64,000 bases of DNA from Flavobacterium salmonis (GCF_903819435.1 NZ_CAIJDP010000079.1:124001-188000); one strand, 5' to 3'; positions 9,779 through 17,582 are shown, counted from the first letter of the stretch. The notes: generated by a model from the letters alone, not told the origin. Program-made: numbers and translations.

Positions 9779-10018
9779 CTAGTATGCTTTTCTTTCAATT
9801 AATAATATTGCGACTTCAACGTCAAGGATTTCAGCAATCTTGTATAAGTCTTCAATACTTGGTTGTCTTCTATTTTTGGCATACGAGTTTACCATATTGT
9901 AGCTCTTGCCCAATTGTTCAGCCAACCATTTTTGTTTAATTCCCTTTTGTTCTAAAACGTCTTTTATTCGATTCATTGCGGAACTTGTTTTATCGTCGTC
10001 AAAAGTAATAATAAACAT
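9779..10018 (-). CDS. XRE-family HTH regulator of the restriction-modification operon
   Basis: 79 aa, almost entirely one Cro/C1-type helix-turn-helix domain: KQKWLAEQLGKSYNMVNSYA spans the two recognition helices, followed by RRQPSIEDLYKIAEILDVEV. It is the first gene of the operon, 3 bp ahead of mod, as expected of a controller that limits methyltransferase and nuclease expression while the system is established. Direct repeats upstream of it (see 10035-10066) are candidate operators. Autoregulation is inferred from position. Confidence 0.85.
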   Translation of the reverse strand: MFIITFDDDKTSSAMNRIKDVLEQKGIKQKWLAEQLGKSYNMVNSYAKNRRQPSIEDLYKIAEILDVEVAILLIERKAY

Positions 10019-10034
10019 TTAATATCTCATTAAA

Positions 10035-10066
10035 TGGGTATTTAAATTATCATTCTATGTGGGTAT
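10035..10066 (-). promoter_or_regulatory. Candidate operator: paired TGGGTAT repeats upstream of XRE regulator
   Basis: Two identical 7-mers TGGGTAT on the plus strand (10035-10041 and 10060-10066), 25 bp apart start to start, begin 17 bp upstream of the regulator start at 10018. The position suits an autoregulatory operator over the restriction-modification promoter. No clear TAnnTTTG element was found with them. Seen as a repeat; function inferred. Confidence 0.35.
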
Positions 10067-10112
10067 AAATCTAAAAAGTTTGCACAAGAAAAGCGGGTTA
10101 GGCATGAATTAA

Positions 10113-10283
10113 TTATCTTTTCCGTTGATAGCTTTTCTTCTTCTTGATCTGTTTAGCAAACTGCTCTTCTTGGTAATCCTCGCTCTGTGCATCGGGCGAT
10201 AGACTGAACAATTCCAAATCAGAATTAATAAAATGCTCCAGCGATATCCTAAACACTGGTGCTGGTTTGCAACGAGGACTTCC
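10113..10283 (-). pseudogene. Decayed C-terminal tail, possibly of a mobilization relaxase
   Basis: A minus-strand frame of about 56 codons ends at a TAA at 10113-10115 and is bounded upstream by a stop. It reads ...ISLEHFINSDLELF... and ends EEQFAKQIKKKKSYQRKR. An acidic stretch followed by a Lys/Arg-rich tail resembles the ends of Bacteroidota MobB-type relaxases, but this is recall, not an alignment. It has no start and no upstream domain, so it is a scrap. If correct, it marks a former conjugative element next to the defence island. Confidence 0.3.
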
Positions 10284-10435
10284 TTAAATTAAACGGTAAA
10301 TTTTAACATTTGTAACGCGGTTCATTAAAATAAAATTCTTACAAAGCTATTTTTACATAAAACAATTATCTAAAAGCCGCATTGCAAACGCTTTATTTCG
10401 TTATTATAAGTAAATCTAAGGTACTCGTTGCAAAC
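10265..10435. repeat. Inverted repeat pair GTTTGCAACGAG / CTCGTTGCAAAC
   Basis: Perfect 12-bp inverted repeats lie at 10265-10276 and 10424-10435, enclosing about 150 bp of AT-rich sequence with no gene; an internal partial copy (ATTGCAAACG) is near 10381. The layout resembles a small non-autonomous element or REP-type repeat. Besides the decayed tail and this repeat, the 537-bp gap 10019-10555 holds only the candidate operator and the promoter listed next. Confidence 0.5.
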
Positions 10436-10520
10436 GAACACCAGACTTAACTAGATTTTCTTACAATCACAAAATCTTCCATTCCATATTTATAATCTCC
10501 CTTTCCTCCTAATAAAAAAA

Positions 10521-10551
10521 TTGCTCAACATCCTTACACTTCGTACTTTTG
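10521..10551 (+). promoter_or_regulatory. Bacteroidota promoter for the SpoU methyltransferase gene
   Basis: TTG at 10521-10523, a 20-bp spacer, and TACTTTTG at 10544-10551 match the TTG-N17-23-TAnnTTTG form used by the Bacteroidota primary sigma factor. The -7 box ends 4 bp before the ATG at 10556, so transcription would begin at or next to the start codon, implying a leaderless or nearly leaderless mRNA. Confidence 0.7.
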
Positions 10552-10555
10552 CCAC

Positions 10556-11014
10556 ATGAATGATAATTTTACAAATGAATACTTTGGCATCGGCATTCAC
10601 AATGGTAAAACACCGGAGAATTTGGGTGTTTTGTGGCGGTCGGCTCAGAACTTAGGGGCAACTTTTATATTTACGATAGGCAATCGATATGCCAAACAAG
10701 CTTGTGATACACATGATGCGGTAAAAGCAATTCCGTATTTTCACTATGAGAATTTCGAAGCTTTTTTTGAAAACTTACCTAAAGGCGCGCGATTGGTTGG
10801 TGTAGAACTACATGAAAGCGCTTCGGACTTAGAAACCTTTGAGCATCCAAGACGCTGTGTTTATCTGTTAGGAGCAGAAGATCATGGTTTACCCAAAAAA
10901 ACAATGGAAAAATGCCATAATCTGGTGAAATTCAAATCTCAAAAAAGTCTAAATGTAGCCGTGGCAGGAACCATTGTGATGTACGACAGAAATTTGCCTA
11001 AACCTCGTTCTTAA
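10556..11014 (+). CDS. SpoU/TrmH-family RNA 2'-O-methyltransferase
   Basis: 152 aa, the size of a minimal SPOUT methyltransferase domain without an RNA-binding extension. The N-terminus GIHNGKTPENLGVLWRSAQ contains the conserved N...G...R of motif 1. YLLGAEDHGLP is motif 2 and SLNVAVAGTIVMYDR motif 3 of the trefoil-knot SAM-binding region. Such enzymes methylate ribose in tRNA or rRNA; the target is not readable from sequence. It is monocistronic, with a strong promoter directly upstream (10521-10551). Confidence 0.88.
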   Translation: MNDNFTNEYFGIGIHNGKTPENLGVLWRSAQNLGATFIFTIGNRYAKQACDTHDAVKAIPYFHYENFEAFFENLPKGARLVGVELHESASDLETFEHPRRCVYLLGAEDHGLPKKTMEKCHNLVKFKSQKSLNVAVAGTIVMYDRNLPKPRS

Positions 11015-11125
11015 TGAATAACGAACTACTACTTCAAGCCTGAATTGAAGTTTGTATAATTGACAATTAAATTGATTACGATTTACAGCTTTATAAAAAA
11101 TGGTAGATTATAACTTTTTCACGAC

Positions 11126-11163
11126 AGAAAAAAGGATATTCAAACTTTTGTTTAGATATCCTT
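11126..11163 (-). terminator. Rho-independent terminator after ridA-like gene
   Basis: 8-bp stem AAGGATAT (11132-11139) / ATATCCTT (11156-11163) with a 16-nt loop. In minus-strand reading the stem runs directly into a T run (TTTTTT). It lies about 25 bp beyond the stop of the RidA-like gene. It may also stop readthrough from the convergent SpoU gene, although the plus side lacks a T tract. Confidence 0.65.
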
Positions 11164-11187
11164 CCCTACTATTAATGCTAAATTAAA

Positions 11188-11658
11188 TCATTTTACCACT
11201 GTAGCTTCAAATTCGATTTTTAGCGTTTCAAAAAGACTTTTAACTTCCATTAAAGAGGTGGCTTGTTTGATGCCGTGTTTGGCAATCCACTCCTGAAAAA
11301 GCGAAAAATAAGGCCAAAACTCCGCTGACGAAGTCGTATAAATGGTGAGTCTGACAATTCCATTGGGCTCGTAACCTGCCTGGGTAACGACCGTTTCCAG
11401 ATTTTGCAGCGCTAAAATGATTTGAGATTTCATGTCTTCGGTGCTTGATGTTCCGTCAGCGTTGACAGCTGCCTGACCCGAAACATATAAGGTTCCTGCC
11501 GGCTGTTTTACTTCGACAGCCTGAACATAACTGCGTTCGTCCTGCCATTTCCACGGATTTGTGATGTGTTTTTCCATTTGCTTTGCGTTTTTATTTTGTG
11601 CCGTTCCCGACACTATTGTGAATACTATGACAGCTAAAATCGTGGTGATTTTTTTCAT
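11188..11658 (-). CDS. Secreted RidA/YjgF-family protein
   Basis: 156 aa from the ATG at 11656-11658; an upstream in-frame TTG (11685) is less likely because the ATG directly opens a signal peptide (MKKITTILAVIVFTIVSG). The mature part matches the RidA/YjgF/UK114 fold: GTLYVSGQAAVNADG near the N-terminus and GIVRLTIYTT in the middle. Cytosolic RidA deaminates reactive enamine/imine intermediates. An exported version is less studied, and its function here is not predictable. It follows the Crp/Fnr-type regulator gene on the same strand by about 90 bp. Confidence 0.85.
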   Translation of the reverse strand: MKKITTILAVIVFTIVSGTAQNKNAKQMEKHITNPWKWQDERSYVQAVEVKQPAGTLYVSGQAAVNADGTSSTEDMKSQIILALQNLETVVTQAGYEPNGIVRLTIYTTSSAEFWPYFSLFQEWIAKHGIKQATSLMEVKSLFETLKIEFEATVVK

Positions 11659-11750
11659 AACTGCTATTTTAAATTTGCAAAGCAAAGTTCCGGATTATCC
11701 CTAAATCCGGACTTGACCTACATCACGAATATCAAGTGCGCTATATCACA

Positions 11751-12313
11751 CTAAACGGATAAACGGCTTAAGGTTTCGCGAGAAACACCCAAATAAGAGG
11801 CAATCAAACTTTTGGGAACGCGCTGCATTAGGGATGGATATTGTTTGATCAGCTGTTCGTAACGTTCTTTGGAGTTGGAAGTCAACCATGAAATAATTCG
11901 GCGTTGTGAACCCAGAAAACCAAAATTGGCTTTTTCGAGAAAGAAGCGCTGCATTTTTTGGAGGCCGTTGCAAAGTTTATTATAATCTTCGAGCGTACAG
12001 CACAACACTTCTGTGTCTTCTAAACATTCTAAAGACAATGTGGCTTCGGTCTGCGTAAAAAAGGCGTAATAATCACTTTCCCACCAATCTTCCATTGCAA
12101 AAGAAACAATGTGCGGTTTTCCTCCCTTATCTGTATGAACGAGTTTTAAAGCCCGGAAATTACAAAATAACTATACCTGACCGTATCGCCTTCCTGTATC
12201 ATAAATTGGTGTTTCTTAAATTTTTTAGTGGTAAAATGGGTACTTATAAACGCAAACTCATCATCTGTAAGAGGTACTATTTTTTCTATGTGCTGCCTTA
12301 ATTTTTCGTGCAT
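11751..12313 (-). pseudogene. Crp/Fnr-family transcriptional regulator, frameshifted
   Basis: The gene reads from ATG at 12311-12313 (MHEKLRQHIEKIVPLTDDEF...) through a cyclic-nucleotide-binding-like domain to VISGL, then hits TAA at 12146-12148. In the next frame it continues KLVHTDKGGKPHIVSFAMED and runs to 11751 through the helix-turn-helix (SLIASYLGVSRETLSRL). One base is missing in the T/A run at about 12143-12151 (CTTTAAAA where CTTTTAAAA would restore the frame). Repaired, the protein is about 187 aa, the standard length. The C-terminal ORF alone (114 aa) lacks most of the sensor domain. It is either a recent pseudogene or a homopolymer sequencing error. Confidence 0.85.
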
Positions 12314-12513
12314 AGTAAGAGGTGCTAATGCGAATAACCAATGATTGTTTAATCTGTTTACTGCAAAAATAAAGCATTTATCAATAAGTCGACTGCCTCT
12401 ATTTTCGAGTTGTCAGAAAAAGAATTAAATATTTGTATCGGGTAACATCCTTAATTAAGCCTTTGTAAATCAATAGTTATAAAATATTTTAATAACCCTT
12501 AAAAATTATTAAT

Positions 12514-12544
12514 TTGATTTATAAACACCTTCCCTATACCTTTG
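12514..12544 (+). promoter_or_regulatory. Promoter for the OsmC-family gene
   Basis: TTG at 12514-12516, a 20-bp spacer and TACCTTTG at 12537-12544 match the Bacteroidota consensus exactly. The start codon is at 12605, giving a leader of about 55 nt. Confidence 0.65.
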
Positions 12545-12604
12545 CTTCATCAAAATCAAACAACTGATTTGAAATATTAAAAATCAACTTTAAAAATAGC
12601 AATC

Positions 12605-13021
12605 ATGAAATTTACAAGAAGAGCAAACGCAAACTGGAAAGGTACTGGAATGGACGGAAAAGGAACTATCAGTACTCAAAGTACAACCCTAAACGAAGCA
12701 CAATTATCTTTTAAAACCCGTTTTGACGAGGGTGTAGGAACGAATCCTGAAGAATTAATCGCAGCGGCACATTCCGGCTGTTTTACGATGCAACTGAGCT
12801 TTTTACTTTCTGAAGCCGGTTTTGTTCCGGAAGATTTGGATACGGTAGCCAAAGTTACTTTTGAAGACGGAACCATCACTTTAATTCAATTGGAACTGAC
12901 CGGAAAAGTTCCCGGGATTTCTGCAGAGGATTTTCAGCAGGCTGCACAGAAAGCAAAAGAAATTTGTCCGATTTCAAAATTACTTAATACTGAAATTACT
13001 TTATCAATCACTTTACTTTAA
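12605..13021 (+). CDS. OsmC-family hydroperoxide reductase
   Basis: 138 aa, full length for OsmC/Ohr proteins. The two redox cysteines are present: Cys 59 in AAHSGCFTMQLS and Cys 121 in EICPISKLL. The ATWKG-like opening NANWKGTGMDGKG and the Glu/Arg-containing TRFDEGVGTNPEEL also match OsmC rather than Ohr. The enzyme reduces organic hydroperoxides through a Cys-Cys couple in the cytoplasm. It sits near a divergently placed OxyR gene, consistent with an oxidative-stress neighbourhood. Confidence 0.92.
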   Translation: MKFTRRANANWKGTGMDGKGTISTQSTTLNEAQLSFKTRFDEGVGTNPEELIAAAHSGCFTMQLSFLLSEAGFVPEDLDTVAKVTFEDGTITLIQLELTGKVPGISAEDFQQAAQKAKEICPISKLLNTEITLSITLL

Positions 13022-13083
13022 ATAAATTCCAATTTAAAAATTCCAAATTCCAATAACTTAAAATATGAGAGTCAACACAATTT

Positions 13084-13212
13084 TGTCATTTCGAGGAACG
13101 AGAAATCTTCGTTAGAAACTCTACAAAGATTGGCGACATTCAGTACGGAGCTACTTGTGGGGATTTACTTCGTCTATTCGCTATCGCTCGGGTCTCCTTC
13201 GTCGAAATGACA
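13084..13212. repeat. 129-bp dispersed palindromic repeat, copy A
   Basis: Starts TGTCATTTCGAGG and ends TCGAAATGACA, so the tips are inverted repeats. It is related to copy B at 14107-14235. The outer arm carrying GACCCGAGCGATAGCGAA is in opposite orientation in the two copies, while the central CTACAAAGATTGG...TACGGAGCTACTTG segment is in the same orientation. It fills most of the gap between the OsmC and hydrolase genes. Confidence 0.75.
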
Positions 13213-13284
13213 AAGATTGTGAAAAATTAGAATTTATTATTAAAAACATCTACACAAAAATCTAGAATTCAAAATTTTACTATT

Positions 13285-14080
13285 ATGAAAACACTATCTA
13301 TAAAAGAACAATTGAAATCTTATTTCTTGTTCGCCGCTTTGATCTTAAGTTTAGTATTTACAAGTGTAAATGCCAGTGCACAGGCTACATCTGCTGCCCC
13401 ACTAATTAAAAATGTGGTATTGGTTCACGGTGCTTTTGCTGACGGTTCGGGATGGAAAGGACTTTATGAAGTTTTGAGTAAAAAGGGGTATCATGTGACT
13501 ATTGTTCAAAATCCGTTGAGCTCTTTGGAAGATGATGTTGCCGCAACCAATTTAGCACTTGACAGACAAGACGGACCAACGATTCTGGTGGGACATTCCT
13601 GGGGTGGCACTGTCATTACAGAAGCCGGGAATCATCCTAAAGTAGCGGCTTTAGTTTATGTAGCCGCTCTACAGCCTGATAATGGCGAAAATTCTGTTCA
13701 ATGGCTGCAAACCGCTCCTCCTGCTAAATGGTGTGTTAAATCCGGATGACAAAGGAATTGCGTATTATGACAAAGCTAAATTTCACGCTGGTTTTGCAGG
13801 AGATTTGAGTAAAGAACAAGCTGATTTTATGTATGCTTCGCAAGGCGCTTTTCACGCCAAAGGATTTTTAACACCTGTTACAAAAGCTGCGTGGAGAGAC
13901 AAACCTTCGTACGGAATTGTAGCCACTGAAGATAAAAGTATTACACCGGATATTCAGCGTAACATGTACAAACGTTCTCATACAAAAATTACAGAAATAA
14001 AAGGAAGCCACGTGGTTTTTATCTCACAACCTCAGGCTGTTGCCAAAGTTATTATTGCTGCTTCCAATTCTAAAAAATAA
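13285..14080 (+). pseudogene. Secreted alpha/beta hydrolase, frameshifted
   Basis: The first frame (from 13285) encodes a signal peptide ending near NASAQA, the oxyanion motif VHGAFADG and the nucleophile elbow GHSWGG (Ser 105), then breaks at TGA near 13749. The second frame, in use from about 13727, continues NGVLNPDDKGIAYYDKAKF and carries the remaining triad candidates, Asp in ATEDKS and His in KGSHVVF. The two pieces join at 13725-13730 if 2 bp are restored (or 1 bp removed), giving about 265 aa, normal for this family. The triad is split between frames, so neither piece alone is active. Recent pseudogene or sequence error. Confidence 0.85.
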
Positions 14081-14106
14081 GTTTTAAATTTCAACTTATG
14101 TAATCT

Positions 14107-14235
14107 TGTCATTCCGACGGAGGAGACCCGAGCGATAGCGAACGGACGAAGTAAATCTCCGCAAGTAACTCTACAAAGATTGGTGACTTTCTGTACGGAG
14201 CTACTTGCGGGGATTCTTCGTTCCTCAGAATGACA
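14107..14235. repeat. 129-bp dispersed palindromic repeat, copy B
   Basis: Starts TGTCATTCCGACGG and ends CAGAATGACA, exactly as long as copy A at 13084-13212. It lies between the convergent hydrolase and oxyR ends. With copy A it brackets the hydrolase gene. Such elements may also act as bidirectional terminators through their hairpin ends. Confidence 0.75.
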
Positions 14236-14282
14236 AAAATTGTGTATAAACCTTAATGGATATAAAATGATGACAGTAAAAT

Positions 14283-15254
14283 TTACATAAACTTACTCAC
14301 TTCTTTGACAAAATACGGCGAATCGTTCCAGCGGATTTTTCGGTAACTGAAGTTCTTTTTGAGAGACTCCGGAAGGCAATTCCAGATTGCTTCGTTCATT
14401 TTTTCGAGCAAGAGTTTTTTCGAAAACGAATCGGAAACTACGAGGCTGATTTCCCGCACCGGAATGGGTTCTTTAAAGGGTTTAAAAAGTCCTGATTCGG
14501 TTTCGTTTACAACAGAAAGCTGCGGAATTATAGCAAATCCCAACTGGGCACGTACCAGGTTTTTTAAGGTTTCTATGGAACTGATGTCGTAGGTAAACTG
14601 TTCTTTTATTTTGTCTGAAGTTTTTAATCCGCAGATATCCAATAGCTGTGCATTGTAGCAAAACTCGTGGTGCAGCAAGAGCAATTCTGTTTTGTCAGTC
14701 GGCTGTAATTCATAAAAATCGTCTTTCGCCATCGGATGTCCTTCATTCAGGTAGGCGACAAAGGGTTCCTTAAAAACCGGATGTTCGATTAAATTGGCAT
14801 TTCCGGTAGGTGTTGCCATAATAGCGACATCAATTGTTCCAGTTTCCAGATCTTTCATCAGCTGTCCCGTATTCGATTCGCGAATAATGAAACGGACATT
14901 TGGTGTCGCTTCTTTCATCGCCTTGATAAACAATGGGATTAAATAAGGTGATAAAGTCGAAATAATACCCAGCTTCAACTCCCCTTCCAGCAGGTTTTTT
15001 TCGTTCACCACAAAATCTCTGATTTCATCGGCCTGACGCAGAATTTTTTTTGCTTTATTGATGATTTCGGTTCCTAAAACGGTTGGGGTCAAAGGCACTT
15101 TATTACGGTCAAAAATCTTGATTCCAATTTCTTCTTCGAGATTTTTTAACTGAATCGTAAGTCCGGGCTGTGTTACCATACACACTTCTGCTGCCCTTGC
15201 AAAATGGCGTTCTTCGTCTAAAGCTACAATATATTTTAACTGCTGAATGGTCAT
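14283..15254 (-). CDS. oxyR: OxyR-type LysR-family peroxide sensor
   Basis: 323 aa LysR-type regulator: N-terminal winged helix (LKYIVALDEERHFARAAEVC through VTQPGLTIQLKNLEEEIG) and a periplasmic-binding-like effector domain. Two cysteines at 199 and 208 (EFCYNAQLLDICG) have the same numbers and spacing as the redox pair of E. coli OxyR, which forms a disulfide on exposure to H2O2. It is likely to control peroxide-defence genes. The nearby OsmC gene is a plausible but unproven target. It is transcribed away from the small acidic protein gene at 15439, leaving a 184-bp divergent region. Confidence 0.88.
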   Translation of the reverse strand: MTIQQLKYIVALDEERHFARAAEVCMVTQPGLTIQLKNLEEEIGIKIFDRNKVPLTPTVLGTEIINKAKKILRQADEIRDFVVNEKNLLEGELKLGIISTLSPYLIPLFIKAMKEATPNVRFIIRESNTGQLMKDLETGTIDVAIMATPTGNANLIEHPVFKEPFVAYLNEGHPMAKDDFYELQPTDKTELLLLHHEFCYNAQLLDICGLKTSDKIKEQFTYDISSIETLKNLVRAQLGFAIIPQLSVVNETESGLFKPFKEPIPVREISLVVSDSFSKKLLLEKMNEAIWNCLPESLKKNFSYRKIRWNDSPYFVKEVSKFM

Positions 15255-15438
15255 TGCTTATACTTTTATTTTATAAAGATAGCTAAATATCAATTTAGAT
15301 TATAAAGCTTATGAACTAGTTTGTAAAGTAAAAATTGAAAATACATGATAATTTAGTAAGAAATGCAGCATTTTTTATAAAACAGAATCGTTCTATTGAC
15401 CTAATTTTAAGATTATTAATAACTTAAAAACATAGATC

Positions 15439-15663
15439 ATGGAAAATTCAAATACCTACAGCAGCGAAGAATTAACAAAATATCCTTATCACGCACGGCT
15501 TGCTCAGGAACAAAACAATAATGATCGTGAAGAGGCCAACACCGGCGACTGGGAGGACCAACGTGACGAAGCGGGTACAGATCCGGATCGTTATGAAGAA
15601 GAAGGTGGAAATGACAATTCAGGAGGTGCGGGAAGTTCCGGGAGTGCAGCTACCAACAGCTAA
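15439..15663 (+). CDS. Small acidic, Gly/Ser-tailed hypothetical protein
   Basis: 74 aa, no family recognised. It is very hydrophilic and acidic, with a NTGDWEDQRDEAGTDPDRYE core and a low-complexity GGNDNSGGAGSSGSAATNS tail. There is no signal peptide or membrane segment, so it is probably a disordered cytoplasmic protein. It is followed 43 bp later on the same strand by a DUF2158-like gene and may share its transcript. A GDW motif recurs in the small protein at 17583, a weak resemblance. Confidence 0.6.
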   Translation: MENSNTYSSEELTKYPYHARLAQEQNNNDREEANTGDWEDQRDEAGTDPDRYEEEGGNDNSGGAGSSGSAATNS

Positions 15664-15706
15664 TTAATCTAAAGAAACTCACTATTTAATTAAAAAAACA
15701 GCTACT

Positions 15707-15883
15707 ATGAGTACTCTATTTAAAGAAGGACAGGATGTTAAACAGGAATTTGGTGGTCCAGTCATGAAAGTAATCGGTTTTGAGCCTGAATTAATCGAAA
15801 ATGTGATTACCCAATGGGAAGATGAAGAAGGAACTATAATTACAGGAAAGTTTATGGAATCTGTTCTTCAGCCTGCTGACTAA
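15707..15883 (+). CDS. DUF2158 (YodC-like) small protein
   Basis: 58 aa: FKEGQDVKQEFGGPVMKVIG, then ITQWEDEEGTIITGKF and VLQPAD. The order G-x-x-V, GGP-x-M-x-V-x-G, QW, F, L matches the DUF2158 family of about 60-residue beta-barrel-like proteins of unknown function. The ATG at 15707 follows the previous small gene by 43 bp on the same strand. Confidence 0.75.
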   Translation: MSTLFKEGQDVKQEFGGPVMKVIGFEPELIENVITQWEDEEGTIITGKFMESVLQPAD

Positions 15884-16076
15884 TTGTAAGATAATAAATT
15901 CTTTGAGGTTCTTTTAAGTATATAAGTAAGTATCTACACCGTTAAAGGAAATAATTTACCAGTGTAACTTTGTTACAATTTAGAACCGTATTGGTATTGA
16001 AATTGTTATCATCTGTATTAATTTTGCATTATCCGGACAGAAGTGATAAAACAGGCTTCTGGTTGTAGAATAGCAG

Positions 16077-17447
16077 ATGAAAAAGACCGAATATGCCATA
16101 GTCGATATCGAAACCACAGGTGGTAATGCCAGTGGCAGCCGTATTACTGAAATAGCGATTGTTATACATGATGGCAGTAGTGTTATTGACCGTTTTGAAA
16201 CACTGGTTAACCCGCAAAAGGAAATTCCTGTTTCTATTTTTGCCTTAACGGGCATTAATAACGAAATGGTTCGTGATGCGCCTATCTTTGATGATATATC
16301 TGAAAAGGTATTGGAAATGCTTAAAGATCGGATCTTTGTAGCCCATAATGTCAATTTTGATTATTCTTTTGTTCGGCATGAACTTGAAAAATCGGGCTTT
16401 AAGTGGACAGCAAGAAAACTGTGCACAGTTCGGGCAGCCAGAAAAATTAAGCCTGGACTTGCGTCCTACAGCCTGGGGAAACTGTGTCACGCATTAGAGA
16501 TTCCTTTAGTGAACCAGCATCGTGCAGGAGGCGATACAGATGCTACAGCAATCTTGTTTTCGAAATTGCTGGAATGGGATGAAAATGGAGAAATTGCAAA
16601 AATGATCAAAAACACGGCACAAGACCAGCGCTTACCTCCCAACCTGCCACCTGAAGATTTTGATCAGCTGCCGGAAAAACCAGGAGTCTATTATTTTTAT
16701 AATCAGGTAAATAAGGTTATCTATGTTGGAAAAGCCATTAACTTAAAAAAACGTGTGGCTTCTCATTTCAGTGGTCATAAAATTACGCCGCAAAGACAAC
16801 ATTTTCTTCGTGATATATACCGTATTTCTTTTGAGGTTTGCGCCACTGAACTCATGGCATTGCTACTGGAGTGTGCAGAGATTAAAAAGCTTTGGCCTGC
16901 TTATAACAGGGCATTAAAACGCTTTGAACCTAAATACGGGCTTTATCAGTATGAAGCCCGAAATGGTTATAAATATCTTGTTACGGGAAAGCTAAGCAAG
17001 TTTCAAACCTGTATTGAACATTTTAATACTATTCACGAAGGAATAAACATGCTCCTGAACCTTAAACAGCAGTTTGAAATTGATAACCGATTTTGCAGAT
17101 ACGGTATTGCTACGGCAGGAGAACATTTCCCTAATACCAATTTTACAGCTTTACCCGATGTTCTCAGCCATAATGAGAAAATAGAAAACGCAATAGCTTT
17201 TTTGGTAAGCAACAGATCCAGTTTTGCTATTATTGATAAAGGCCGGTCGCCAGACGAGCGCAGCTGCATCTGGGTCGAAAACGGACATTTTTACGGTATG
17301 GGGTATCTTTCGTCAGATATTGGATTTAGTGAACCTTCGGAGATTAAAGAGTATGTTACGCCCTACATGAGCAATCAGTATATTATGCATCTTATCAATG
17401 CCTACGCATTTAAATATCCGGGTAAGGTTTTAAATAAAAAAGTTTAA
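16077..17447 (+). CDS. DEDDh exonuclease fused to a GIY-YIG nuclease domain
   Basis: 456 aa. Residues 1-165 are a DnaQ-like 3'-5' exonuclease with the DEDDh set visible: Asp 10 and Glu 12 (IVDIETTGG), Asp 95 (NVNFDYSF), His 148 and Asp 153 (HRAGGDTDAT). Residues ~198-285 are a GIY-YIG domain (PGVYYFYNQVNKVIYVGKAI, then RVASHFSGH and LLLECAEI), as in UvrC and Cho. The last ~170 residues are not recognised. This exonuclease/GIY-YIG pairing occurs in Bacteroidota and suggests DNA repair with incision and trimming in one polypeptide; the substrate is unknown. It appears monocistronic. Confidence 0.9.
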   Translation: MKKTEYAIVDIETTGGNASGSRITEIAIVIHDGSSVIDRFETLVNPQKEIPVSIFALTGINNEMVRDAPIFDDISEKVLEMLKDRIFVAHNVNFDYSFVRHELEKSGFKWTARKLCTVRAARKIKPGLASYSLGKLCHALEIPLVNQHRAGGDTDATAILFSKLLEWDENGEIAKMIKNTAQDQRLPPNLPPEDFDQLPEKPGVYYFYNQVNKVIYVGKAINLKKRVASHFSGHKITPQRQHFLRDIYRISFEVCATELMALLLECAEIKKLWPAYNRALKRFEPKYGLYQYEARNGYKYLVTGKLSKFQTCIEHFNTIHEGINMLLNLKQQFEIDNRFCRYGIATAGEHFPNTNFTALPDVLSHNEKIENAIAFLVSNRSSFAIIDKGRSPDERSCIWVENGHFYGMGYLSSDIGFSEPSEIKEYVTPYMSNQYIMHLINAYAFKYPGKVLNKKV

Positions 17448-17582
17448 TGTCCTAAGGATTAATTAAAACTTAAAGGTTGTAATTTATTCTAAACATGTAA
17501 ATTAGATAACAATTCCTGATTTTTATATAAGTTTAAAGAAATTCACCACTGTATTTTTGAACTCATTTAATTAAACACAATC

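Noticed and set aside
11658..11685. Upstream TTG start for the RidA-like gene
   Set aside because: The ATG at 11658 directly starts a good signal peptide; the extension would bury it.
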